This document shows positions 1 through 6,199 of a stretch of DNA of 6,254 bases, piece by piece. The stretch covers positions 1 to 6,254 of the forward strand of contig CAIYPH010000326.1 of the NCBI GenBank assembly GCA_903928045.1, read 5' to 3'. Source of the stretch: an uncultured Rhodospirillales bacterium (GTDB lineage: Bacteria; Pseudomonadota; Alphaproteobacteria; Acetobacterales; Acetobacteraceae). Below the pieces are notes generated by a model that had not been told where the DNA came from, searched no databases, and saw only the letters and a list, made by a program, of their open reading frames with translations. Made by a program: the position numbers and the translations under genes. Position 1 is the first letter of the stretch; the number at the start of each line of letters is the position of its first letter.

Positions 1-225
1 ACCGCCGGCGAGCGCTTCACCGCCATGGTCACCGACCAGTCGATGCCAGGCATGTCCGGCGAGGACCTGGTGCAGCGTGCCCGCGCGCTTCAGCCTGGCC
101 TGCCCTGCCTGCTGATCACCGGCTACGGCGCCTCGGTTGAGCTCAGCATCGAGGTCAAGGTGCTGCGCAAGCCGTTCCGCGCCAGCGTGCTGAATGCGGC
201 TCTGGCCGAGTTGATCGGGGAGTAG
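1..225 (+). CDS. C-terminal receiver domain, 5'-truncated (probable hybrid sensor kinase)
   Basis: The frame is open from base 1 to a TAG at 223-225, giving 74 visible residues; the start lies outside the window. The visible part is the second half of a CheY-like receiver domain. Asp12 in VTDQSMPGMSG is the expected phosphoacceptor, Thr40 in LLITGYG is the switch Thr/Ser, and Lys57 in LRKPF is the invariant lysine followed by cis-Pro. The last helix (about residues 60-73) ends the protein, so no DNA-binding output domain follows. The TDQxMPGMSG and ITGYG wording is typical of receivers at the C-terminus of hybrid histidine kinases, so I infer that a kinase core lies upstream. A stand-alone single-domain regulator is the alternative. 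The domain call is firm; the hybrid-kinase call is inference. An AT-rich stem-loop follows 27 bases after the stop. Confidence 0.88.
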   Translation, partial: TAGERFTAMVTDQSMPGMSGEDLVQRARALQPGLPCLLITGYGASVELSIEVKVLRKPFRASVLNAALAELIGE

Positions 226-252
226 GGCGCTGTCGGAATGGGGGAAGCAAGC

Positions 253-289
253 GCTTCTTTTTTGAAAAAAAGAAGCAAAAAACTTTTTT
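253..289 (+). terminator. AT-rich stem-loop A, probable terminator of the receiver gene
   Basis: The left arm 254-263 (CTTCTTTTTT) pairs perfectly with 266-275 (AAAAAAGAAG), and an outer G253-C276 pair extends the stem. The formal loop is only two bases, so the innermost pairs must open. Downstream comes A6-C-T6 (277-289), so the T-run is offset from the stem rather than directly following it as in a textbook intrinsic terminator. It begins 27 bases after the stop of the receiver gene, on the same strand. The layout matches the element after tupA (6200-6243). Terminator function is inferred from position and structure. Confidence 0.6.
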
Positions 290-350
290 CACTTTGATAT
301 GTGCCGCTCCGGCCTATCCGAGGGGTGTACGCCAACGGCATGGATGGAAT

Positions 351-393
351 GAAAAGTTTTTTGGTTCTTTTTGTTCACAAAAAGAACACCCTT
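351..393 (-). repeat. AT-rich stem-loop B, inverted copy of the element after tupA
   Basis: The arms 364-373 (GTTCTTTTTG) and 378-387 (CAAAAAGAAC) form a perfect 10-bp stem with a TTCA loop. The whole segment is the reverse complement of 6200-6243 except for one extra A in the A-run of the latter. Read on the minus strand it has the same order as the other copies: stem, A-run, C, T-run. It could stop minus-strand transcription that runs through the hydrolase and antisense across the VOC gene. Alternatively, transcribed on +, it would lie in the leader of the VOC mRNA, ending 47 bases before its ATG. The structure is seen; the role is inferred. Confidence 0.7.
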
Positions 394-434
394 CCAAATC
401 ACCTGTCCCTGCAATCGGGGGTTGATCCACCGGC

Positions 435-899
435 ATGACCGCGATCCCGCTAGAAGGCCTGTTCGAGTCCCACCTCACCGTCCGCGATCTCGACCGCTCG
501 ATCGAGTTCTATACCGGCATCGTCGGCCTGGAGCTGGCCCACCGCGTGCCGGAGCGCCAGGCCGCCTTCCTGTGGATCGGCGGGCGCGGCCAGCACATGC
601 TGGGCCTGTGGTCGATCGGCACTGCCCCGAACGCGCTGCGCCTGCATATCGCCTTTCGCGCCACGCTCGCTGACGTCGAGGCCTCGGTCGGGCGGCTCAA
701 AGCGCTCGGGATCGTCCCGCGTGACGGCGGCGGCGGGCGGGAGATCACCGAGCCGATCGTGTTCGGCTGGATGCCTGCCGCCAGCGTCTATTTCGACGAC
801 CCGGACGGCCATTCCCTGGAATACATCGCCATGCTTGACGGCGCGCCGCGGCCAGAATTGGGGATCGTCAGCCTGTCGCGCTGGCGAGAAACCGGCTGA
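435..899 (+). CDS. VOC family (glyoxalase/bleomycin-resistance/dioxygenase fold) protein
   Basis: A 154-residue single-unit vicinal-oxygen-chelate protein. It has two beta-alpha-beta-beta-beta modules: about residues 9-75, starting SHLTVRDLDRSIEFY, and about 78-134, ending YFDDPDGHSLEYIAML. His13, His71 and Glu129 occupy the usual H/H/E metal-ligand positions, so a divalent-metal enzyme is likely. The C-terminal tail (RPELGIVSLSRW) resembles one common in uncharacterised VOC proteins. VOC members include glyoxalase I, ring-cleaving dioxygenases and fosfomycin- or bleomycin-resistance proteins; nothing here selects among them, so I give no symbol. The length suits a monomer unit that works as a dimer. 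ATG 435 is the only sensible start; a G-run at 417-421 is a weak and rather distant Shine-Dalgarno. The last 32 bases overlap the 3' end of the convergent hydrolase gene. Confidence 0.88.
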   Translation: MTAIPLEGLFESHLTVRDLDRSIEFYTGIVGLELAHRVPERQAAFLWIGGRGQHMLGLWSIGTAPNALRLHIAFRATLADVEASVGRLKALGIVPRDGGGGREITEPIVFGWMPAASVYFDDPDGHSLEYIAMLDGAPRPELGIVSLSRWRETG

Positions 900-1995
900 G
901 CGCCGTCACCGTCGCTGCCGGCTGTTCCTGCTGCACCCAATGCCCGGCGCCAGGGATCAGCTCAACGAAGCGGAGCTGCGAGCAGGAGGTGCCGTCCATC
1001 GCCTCCAGCGCGCCGGGGAATTGGTGGATGCCCCAGTCGGAGGCGCCGGCGATGAAGCAGGAGGGCACGTCGATCGCGCGGCCGGAGAACAGTTCAAGCT
1101 CGCGCGCGAAGCGCCCGGTCGTGCTGCTGCGATACCATTGCAGCCCGCCCTGGAAGCCCGTGCGGCCATATTCGCCGGCGTAGACCGCGAGATCCGCCTC
1201 CGGCAGCCAGCGATTGGCGGCGATGTCGGCTTGGGACGGCATTTCATGGGCGACCGTCTCGGCCATCGTCTCGCCGAGGTCCATCACATAGTAGGTCGGC
1301 AGCTTGGCCAGTTCCTCCGCCGTCCAGCCGGCGAGGCGGAAGGGGCGGTTGGCGGCCCAGTCCGCGCTCTTTTGGTGGTAGTAGGCGCGCAGGAAAGCAT
1401 GCAGCCCCTGCTTGGCGTGCACCATGTCGGCATTGGCTTCGGGCGTCGAGTAGTACCACTGATAGTGCTTGCGCGGCCGGGGCAGGGCGGCGAGGTCGGC
1501 ATGCACGTCCCCGACCGGGGCCGGGCGGCCGATGCGGGGCGGGCCGGCGAAGGGGGAGCTCATCATCGCCACCGCGCGAAACACGTCCGGCCGCACCAGG
1601 GCGCACCAGGCGGCCACGGGGGAGCCGAAATCATGGCCGATCACCGCCGCGACATGGCTGTAGCCGAGCACATGCAGCAGGCCGAGCATGTCGCGGATGA
1701 TGTTGAACAGGCGGAAGGGGCCGAGATCCGCCTCGTAGCCATTCTCCCAACCGGTGGTGCGGCCATAGCCGCGCAGGTCGGGCGCGACGACGTGGTAGCC
1801 GAGGGCGGCGAGCGGGCCCATCACCTTGCGCCAGCTGAAAGCAAGCTCGGGGAACCCGTGCAGCAGCAGCAGGCAGGGGCGGCCCGGCTGCTCGAACCCG
1901 GCTTCCAGCACATGGATGTCGAGCCCGTTGATGCCGGGAATGATGCGGGCGCGAATGCCGGCGGGGAGCACGGCGGCGGGCAGCGGTTCGGTCAT
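868..1995 (-). CDS. Alpha/beta-hydrolase, probable epoxide hydrolase
   Basis: A 375-residue protein predicted to hydrolyse epoxides to diols through an ester intermediate. The oxyanion-hole motif HGFPE is at 46-50. Asp122 in GHDFG is the nucleophile (an Asp, as in epoxide hydrolases and dehalogenases, not Ser). Asp320 in AGASDWG is the acid partner and His352 in GAGHWVQ is the base. Two cap tyrosines match those that activate the epoxide in mammalian soluble epoxide hydrolase: Tyr181 in YQWYY and Tyr288 in GGLQWYR. There is no signal peptide, so it is likely cytoplasmic. The frame is open further upstream, but the start at 1995 follows a good Shine-Dalgarno and forms an ATGA overlap with the glycosyltransferase stop, so the two are probably co-transcribed. 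Haloacetate dehalogenase is the main alternative; the tyrosine pair argues against it. The substrate is unknown. Confidence 0.88.
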   Translation of the reverse strand: MTEPLPAAVLPAGIRARIIPGINGLDIHVLEAGFEQPGRPCLLLLHGFPELAFSWRKVMGPLAALGYHVVAPDLRGYGRTTGWENGYEADLGPFRLFNIIRDMLGLLHVLGYSHVAAVIGHDFGSPVAAWCALVRPDVFRAVAMMSSPFAGPPRIGRPAPVGDVHADLAALPRPRKHYQWYYSTPEANADMVHAKQGLHAFLRAYYHQKSADWAANRPFRLAGWTAEELAKLPTYYVMDLGETMAETVAHEMPSQADIAANRWLPEADLAVYAGEYGRTGFQGGLQWYRSSTTGRFARELELFSGRAIDVPSCFIAGASDWGIHQFPGALEAMDGTSCSQLRFVELIPGAGHWVQQEQPAATVTALSRFLASATG

Positions 1996-2978
1996 GGTGC
2001 GTTCCCCTTCTCCAAGGCGGCCAGAACCGCCGCCACCGGAATAGCCCACATTTCGCGCCCGCCAAAATCCTGCGCCCGGATCAGCGTGCGGCGGGCCGTC
2101 GAGGGCGCGAACTTGCCGGGGTCGGTGGGGCCGAACAGCGAAACCAGGGGAATGCCGGCCGCCGCCATCATATGTCCGCCGCCGCAATCCGCCGCCACCG
2201 CGGCGGCGCAGCGCATGGCGAGCGCGATGGTGAGGCTGGGCGCCGCCGGATCGCCAAGGGCGGCGGCCTCCTGCAAGGGGAAGCGGGCGCCTGGCAGCGC
2301 GGCGACAAGCGGAGCGTGGCGATCCTGCTCGTCGGGGCCGAGGATCAGCACCGGCACGGCGCCCGCGGCCGCGAGATCGCCGGCCAGCGCGACATGGCGC
2401 TCCTCCGGCCAGGCCTTGTGCCTGCCGCCGGCCCCCAGCACCTGCGCGACGTAGCGAGGCCCGCCCGGCAGCAGCCGCGCGGCGAGGGCGGTCGCGGCCT
2501 CAGGCAGGCGCAGCTTCGCATCCGGCCGCGGTTCGCCGTCGATGACCTCCCCCAGCGTTGCCAGCAACCGGGTCGCGAGGTGGCGCGGCGGCCGCGGCAC
2601 GAGGCGCGGCGGCCAGCCCGGCAGGCCCCAGGCGGCCTCGGTGACGAAGCGGCGCGGTCGCAACCGGCGCAAGGCCAGCGCGGTGGCGAGCGTGCTCTGC
2701 GTGTCGATCAGCAGATCGGGCCGCCCGCCGATCGCATCAAGCAGCCCAACGCCGGTGCCGGCATTCTCCAGCACCCGGTCCAGCAACCCGTCGGCCAGCG
2801 GCGCCAGCACGCCGGCGAAGGCGCTTTTGCCGTGTCCGGCGATCCAGGTGATCTCGGCGTCCGGGTAGGCGTGGCGCAAGGCGCGCAGGAAGGGCAGCTT
2901 GATGAGCGCGTCGCCCACCAGGTCAAGGTCGACATACACGGCGACCCGGGCGGGGAGGGGTGATTTGTCGGCGGCCAT
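1992..2978 (-). CDS. Glycosyltransferase family 9 (LPS heptosyltransferase type)
   Basis: A GT-B enzyme of 328 residues from the start chosen here. Family 9 members add heptose or related sugars to the LPS core from ADP-sugars, at the cytoplasmic face. The N-terminal motif VGDALIKLPFLRALR (21-35) contains Asp23, matching the proposed catalytic Asp of E. coli WaaC. GAGGRHKAWPEE (182-193) supplies Lys188 of the donor site. ADCGGGHMMAAAGIP (263-277), with Asp264 and His269, is followed by FGPTDPG (282-288), a block also found in WaaC. Sugar and acceptor cannot be read, and true heptose transfer is unproven. The start is uncertain: ATG 2978 avoids overlap with the divergent exporter but lacks a clear Shine-Dalgarno, whereas ATG 3014 (340 residues) has a strong one, GGAAGGGG, on the minus strand at 3027-3020. 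The stop overlaps the hydrolase start as ATGA. Confidence 0.87.
   Translation of the reverse strand: MAADKSPLPARVAVYVDLDLVGDALIKLPFLRALRHAYPDAEITWIAGHGKSAFAGVLAPLADGLLDRVLENAGTGVGLLDAIGGRPDLLIDTQSTLATALALRRLRPRRFVTEAAWGLPGWPPRLVPRPPRHLATRLLATLGEVIDGEPRPDAKLRLPEAATALAARLLPGGPRYVAQVLGAGGRHKAWPEERHVALAGDLAAAGAVPVLILGPDEQDRHAPLVAALPGARFPLQEAAALGDPAAPSLTIALAMRCAAAVAADCGGGHMMAAAGIPLVSLFGPTDPGKFAPSTARRTLIRAQDFGGREMWAIPVAAVLAALEKGNAP
2002..2013 (-). promoter_or_regulatory. Shine-Dalgarno for the epoxide hydrolase
   Basis: On the minus strand this reads GGAGAAGGGGAA and ends six bases before the ATG at 1995. The purine tract lies within the last codons of the glycosyltransferase gene. It decides the hydrolase start against the longer open frame reaching 2187, whose extra residues are a shadow of the glycosyltransferase. 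Confidence 0.75.
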
Positions 2979-3000
2979 GCGGACTGATACACGCCCCGCC
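2979..3000. promoter_or_regulatory. Minimal divergent gap between the glycosyltransferase and exporter genes
   Basis: With the starts used here only 22 bases separate two divergent genes, too few for two separate promoters. The control elements must therefore lie inside the opposite reading frames, or the true starts differ. I found no -35/-10 pair with good spacing on either strand. Three CATG palindromes (2976-2979, 3000-3003, 3012-3015) each provide an in-frame ATG for both genes. Confidence 0.4.
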
Positions 3001-4752
3001 ATGGGTTCCGCCATGCCCCCCCCTTCCGCCCGGCCCCTGATCGGGCGCCTGTGGCGCACCTACGTGCTGCGCTACCGCGCCCGGCTGCTGCTGGTCGGTG
3101 CGCTCACCCTCATGCTCGCCGGCGCCCAGGCGGCCTATCCGCTGGTGATCGAGCACGCCATCGCCATGTTCACCGGAAAGGACCGCCGCATCCTCTACCA
3201 GGTCCCGGCATTGGTGCTGGTGGTGACCAGCGTGCGGGCGCTGATCTGGTATTTCCAGGCCGTCATGGTGCAGGACATCGCCATGCGGGTGATCCGCGAC
3301 CTGCAGGGCGACATGTTCTCCCGCCTCGTCCATGGCGATCTCGCCCGCGTCGAGCGCGAGGCGCCGGCATTGCTCACCCAGCGCTTCACCACCGATGCGG
3401 TGACCATTCGCGAGGCGCTGATCCGCGTGGTCAACGGTGTCGGCAACTTCATGACGGTGCTCGGGCTGGTCGGCTCCATGCTCTACATCGACTGGGAGCT
3501 GAGCGTGATCGCGCTCGTGCTGTTCCCCGTCGCCGCCTACCCGGTGCACCGCATCGGCCAACGCCTGCGCCGCGCCTCCGGCCGCATGCAGGAGACCACC
3601 GGCGAGGCCGCCGCCCTGCTCAACGAGAGCTTCTCCCAGGCTCGTACGGTGCGCGCCTACCGGCTGGAGGATGCCGAGACCACCCGCGCCCGCGCCGCCT
3701 TCGAGGCGCTCTACCGCTCGCTGATGCGCATGATCCGCGGCCGCGCCCGGCTCGACCCGCTGCTCGAGGTGGTGGCCGGCGTCGCGGTCGCCGTCACCAT
3801 CGGCTTCGCCGGCTGGCGCGCGGCGGTAGGCGATGCACAGTTCCACGAGTTCGCCGGCTTCGTCGCCGCCCTCGGCCTGGCCGCCCAGCCGCTGCGCGCG
3901 CTCGGCAACCTCAACTCGGCCGTGCAGGAAGGCATCGCCGGCCTGCTGCGCTGCTTCGCGGTGATCGACGAACAGCCCCGCATCGTCGAGGCCGCCAACG
4001 CCGTGCCCCTCCCCGCCGGGCATGGCGAGGTGTGCTTCGAGTCCGTGCAATTCATCTACCCCGATGGCCGCATCGGCCTCGATGGCCTCACCTTCACCGC
4101 CGCTCCCGGCCGCACCATCGCCCTCGTCGGCCCCTCCGGCGCCGGCAAATCCACCGCGCTCGCCCTCATCCCCCGCCTGCACGAGGCCAGCGCCGGCGCG
4201 ATCAGCATCGATGGCGCCGATGTCCGCGCCGTCACGCTCACCAGCCTGCGCGATGCCATTGCCTATGTCGGGCAGGACACGCTGCTGTTCGACGACACGG
4301 TGGCGGCCAATATCCGCATGGGCCGCCCTGGCGCGGATGACGCCGCGGTGGGGGAAGCCGCTCGCGCCGCCGCCGCCGACCAGTTCATCGCCGCCCTCCC
4401 GCAGGGCTACGCCACCTCCGTCGGCCCCGGCGGCGGCCGTCTCTCCGGCGGCCAGCGCCAGCGCGTCGCCCTCGCCCGCGCCTTACTGCGCAACCCCCGC
4501 ATCCTCCTGCTCGACGAAGCCACCAGTGCGCTCGATGCCGAGAGCGAGCAGCTCGTCCAGGAGGCGCTGACCACGCTGCGCCGCGGCCGCACCACCATCG
4601 TCGTCGCCCACCGCCTCTCCACCGTGCGCGACGCCGATCTCGTCGTCGTCCTGGCCGAGGGCAGGGTCGCCGAACAGGGCACCCACGCCGCGTTGATGGC
4701 GGAGGACGGCCTCTACGCCCGGCTGGTGAAGACCCAGTCTTTGCTGCAATAG
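3001..4752 (+). CDS. ABC exporter half-transporter, fused TMD-NBD (MsbA-like)
   Basis: A 583-residue half-transporter, close in size to E. coli MsbA, that should work as a homodimer in the inner membrane. The membrane domain has six likely helices (about 28-49, 67-88, 143-163, 167-183, 255-275, 284-301). The nucleotide-binding domain is complete: A-loop Tyr353, Walker A GPSGAGKS (377-384), Q-loop Gln425, signature LSGGQ (481-485), Walker B ILLLDE with catalytic Glu506, D-loop SALD (509-512) and H-loop His537. The family exports lipid A, other lipids or peptides; the divergent LPS-type glycosyltransferase favours a lipid or glycolipid substrate, which is inference. I chose ATG 3001; ATG 2977 and 3013 are in frame and none has a good Shine-Dalgarno. 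A C8 run (3016-3023) sits in codons 6-8. It ends seven bases before tupB but is an exporter type, not an import ATPase. Confidence 0.9.
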   Translation: MGSAMPPPSARPLIGRLWRTYVLRYRARLLLVGALTLMLAGAQAAYPLVIEHAIAMFTGKDRRILYQVPALVLVVTSVRALIWYFQAVMVQDIAMRVIRDLQGDMFSRLVHGDLARVEREAPALLTQRFTTDAVTIREALIRVVNGVGNFMTVLGLVGSMLYIDWELSVIALVLFPVAAYPVHRIGQRLRRASGRMQETTGEAAALLNESFSQARTVRAYRLEDAETTRARAAFEALYRSLMRMIRGRARLDPLLEVVAGVAVAVTIGFAGWRAAVGDAQFHEFAGFVAALGLAAQPLRALGNLNSAVQEGIAGLLRCFAVIDEQPRIVEAANAVPLPAGHGEVCFESVQFIYPDGRIGLDGLTFTAAPGRTIALVGPSGAGKSTALALIPRLHEASAGAISIDGADVRAVTLTSLRDAIAYVGQDTLLFDDTVAANIRMGRPGADDAAVGEAARAAAADQFIAALPQGYATSVGPGGGRLSGGQRQRVALARALLRNPRILLLDEATSALDAESEQLVQEALTTLRRGRTTIVVAHRLSTVRDADLVVVLAEGRVAEQGTHAALMAEDGLYARLVKTQSLLQ

Positions 4753-4759
4753 GGCGGCC

Positions 4760-5398
4760 ATGGAATCCTTCCTGCCGATCGTCGTTCTATCGCTGTCCGT
4801 CAGCCTCGCATCGAGCCTGTTGGCCGCGCTGCTCGGCATCCCGCTCGCTGCCCTCCTGGCCCTCGCCCGCTTCCCCGGGCGGCGCCTGCTGGTGGTGCTG
4901 GTCAACGCCCTGCTCGGCCTGCCGCCCGTCGTCGTCGGCCTCGCGCTCTACCTCCTGCTCTCCCGCGCCGGCCCGCTCGGCGGTCTCGGCTGGCTGTTCA
5001 CCCCCTGGGCGATGGTGATGGCGCAGGCGATCCTCGCCACCCCCATCGTCGCCGCTTTGGCCCACCGCGCCCTGGAATCGTGCTGGCGCGACTACGGCCG
5101 CACCCTCCAGGCCGCCGGCGCCTCCCGCCGCCGCGCGCTGCCCCACCTCCTGCGCATGGCCAGCCGCCCCATCGCCACCGCCCTGCTCGCCGGCTTCGGC
5201 CGCACCGTCTCCGAGGTCGGTGCCGTGCTGGTGGTCGGCGGCAACATCCTCGGCGTAACCCGCACCATGACCACCGCCATCGCGCTCGAGACCAGCAAAG
5301 GCAATCTCGACCTCGCCATGGCCCTCGGCCTGGTGCTGGTCGGCATCACCGTGATGATCAGCGCCACCCTGCTTGTCCTGACCGGAGCCAGACGATGA
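4760..5398 (+). CDS. tupB: Tungstate ABC transporter permease TupB
   Basis: A 212-residue inner-membrane permease, predicted to form the homodimeric channel that imports tungstate delivered by TupA. Hydrophobic segments lie at about 6-35, 43-68, 82-103, 140-160 and 184-207. The cytoplasmic coupling loop (EAA-type) is visible at about 107-135, with AAGASRRRALPHLL in its centre. The block SEVGAVLVVGGNI (151-163), followed by TRTMTTAIALETSKG (167-181), is characteristic of TupB-type permeases and separates it from molybdate ModB or sulfate CysT/CysW. The ATG is seven bases after the exporter stop, with AGGG at 4751-4754 overlapping that TAG as a Shine-Dalgarno, so translation is probably coupled. 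The stop overlaps the tupA start as ATGA. No TupC-type ATPase gene adjoins it in the window. Confidence 0.9.
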   Translation: MESFLPIVVLSLSVSLASSLLAALLGIPLAALLALARFPGRRLLVVLVNALLGLPPVVVGLALYLLLSRAGPLGGLGWLFTPWAMVMAQAILATPIVAALAHRALESCWRDYGRTLQAAGASRRRALPHLLRMASRPIATALLAGFGRTVSEVGAVLVVGGNILGVTRTMTTAIALETSKGNLDLAMALGLVLVGITVMISATLLVLTGARR

Positions 5399-6195
5399 AA
5401 TGCGTCCTCGCTTTCCTCCTCGCCATCGCCACCCTCCCCGCGTCGGCCGAATCCATCGTCCTTGCCTCCACCACCTCGGTCGACAACGCCGGCCTGCTCT
5501 CCCGCATTCTCCCTGGCTTCAGCGCCAAAACCGGCATCGAGGTCCGCATCGTCGCCCAAGGCACCGGCCAGGCGCTGGCCACCGCCGCCCGCGGTGACGC
5601 CGACCTGGTGCTGGTGCATGACCCCGAGGCCGAGGCCGCCTTCATGGCCGAGGGCCACGGCGCCCGCCGTGTCGAAATCGCCTGGAACGACTTCATCATC
5701 GTCGGCCCCGCCGCCGACCCCGCCCATATCGCCGGCAGCAAGGACGTCATCGCCGCCTTCCGCGCCATCTCCGCGACCGCCGCCCCCTTCATCTCCCGCG
5801 GCGACAAAAGCGGCACCGACGCGCTGGAAAAACGCCTGTGGCGCGAAGCCGCCATCCAACCCGCCGGCCAGCCCTGGTACAAGGAAATCGGCGGCGGCAT
5901 GGGCGCCGCCCTCAACATGGCCGCCGCCACCGACGCCATCACCCTCACCGATCGCGGCACCTGGCTCGCCTTCGGCAACCGCCGCGCCCTCGTCGAACTC
6001 CTGCGCGGCGATTCGCACCTCATCAACCGCTACCGCGTGATCGAGCTCGACCCGATCCGCCACACGTCGGCGAAACTCGCCCCCGCCCATGTCCTCGCGC
6101 AATGGCTCGCCAGCCCCGAGGGCCAGGCCGCCATCGGGTCGGTCACCGTGGCCGGGGAGACGTTGTTCAATCCGGGGGTGCGGGAGATTCGGTGA
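5395..6195 (+). CDS. tupA: Tungstate-binding periplasmic protein TupA
   Basis: A 266-residue solute-binding protein that captures tungstate in the periplasm for TupB. Residues 1-18 form a Sec signal peptide ending ASA before Glu19; no lipobox cysteine is present, so it should be soluble. TupA hallmarks run in order: STTSVDNAGLL (25-35), GTGQAL (56-61), GDADLVLVHDPEAE (67-80), NDFIIVGPAADPA (98-110), SRGDKSGT (134-141), WYKEIGGGMG (161-170) and LTDRGTW (184-190). The first STTS and the SRGD segment are the expected oxyanion-binding loops; Arg135 probably corresponds to the tungstate-binding arginine described in Desulfovibrio TupA, from memory. Tungstate usually serves tungsten-bispterin enzymes such as some formate dehydrogenases, none of which is visible here. 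A good Shine-Dalgarno, GGAG at 5384-5387, precedes the ATG by seven bases. A stem-loop follows the TGA. Confidence 0.93.
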   Translation: MKCVLAFLLAIATLPASAESIVLASTTSVDNAGLLSRILPGFSAKTGIEVRIVAQGTGQALATAARGDADLVLVHDPEAEAAFMAEGHGARRVEIAWNDFIIVGPAADPAHIAGSKDVIAAFRAISATAAPFISRGDKSGTDALEKRLWREAAIQPAGQPWYKEIGGGMGAALNMAAATDAITLTDRGTWLAFGNRRALVELLRGDSHLINRYRVIELDPIRHTSAKLAPAHVLAQWLASPEGQAAIGSVTVAGETLFNPGVREIR

Positions 6196-6199
6196 AGCA

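Larger units (their letters stand above)
226..434. other. Non-coding region between the receiver gene and the VOC gene
   Basis: About 210 bases with no convincing gene. It holds two AT-rich stem-loops (254-275 and 364-387), described separately, that point toward each other. The 58 bases between the two elements (293-350) return to ordinary GC-rich composition and resemble no repeat seen here. The promoter of the VOC gene at 435 should lie in this region, but I could not find a -35/-10 pair with acceptable spacing. A short open frame on the minus strand (123-341) runs into the receiver gene and is judged a shadow. Confidence 0.6.

Noticed and set aside
303..313. Small GCCG/CGGC hairpin between stem-loops A and B
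   Set aside because: A four-base stem in GC-rich sequence is expected by chance and has no tail or positional support.
371..673. + strand open frame beginning in stem-loop B and overlapping the VOC gene start
   Set aside because: Out of frame with the VOC protein, Arg/Pro-rich, and its start lies inside the repeat. The VOC frame has metal ligands and a family-like layout.
435..899. Specific naming of the VOC protein as glyoxalase I or a fosfomycin-resistance enzyme
   Set aside because: The H/H/E metal triad is common to the superfamily, and no subfamily-defining residues are visible that would justify a specific name.
721..2454. Long open frame on the + strand, 577 codons
   Set aside because: It lies opposite the hydrolase and glycosyltransferase genes, its product is rich in Ala, Gly, Arg and His with no recognisable domain, and both minus-strand genes have complete motif sets. 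It is a GC-rich shadow.
2923..4182. Long open frame on the minus strand opposite the exporter, 419 codons
   Set aside because: Low-complexity His-, Gly-, Glu- and Ala-rich product with no domain; the + strand ABC exporter motifs are unambiguous across the same bases.
3051..4340. Second + strand open frame inside the exporter gene, 429 codons
   Set aside because: Arg- and Pro-rich frame-shifted shadow of the exporter, as expected from its high third-position GC.
3001..4752. Exporter as the missing ATPase of the tungstate importer
   Set aside because: It has its own six-helix membrane domain and the residue pattern of an exporter; importers of this class use a separate ATPase subunit.
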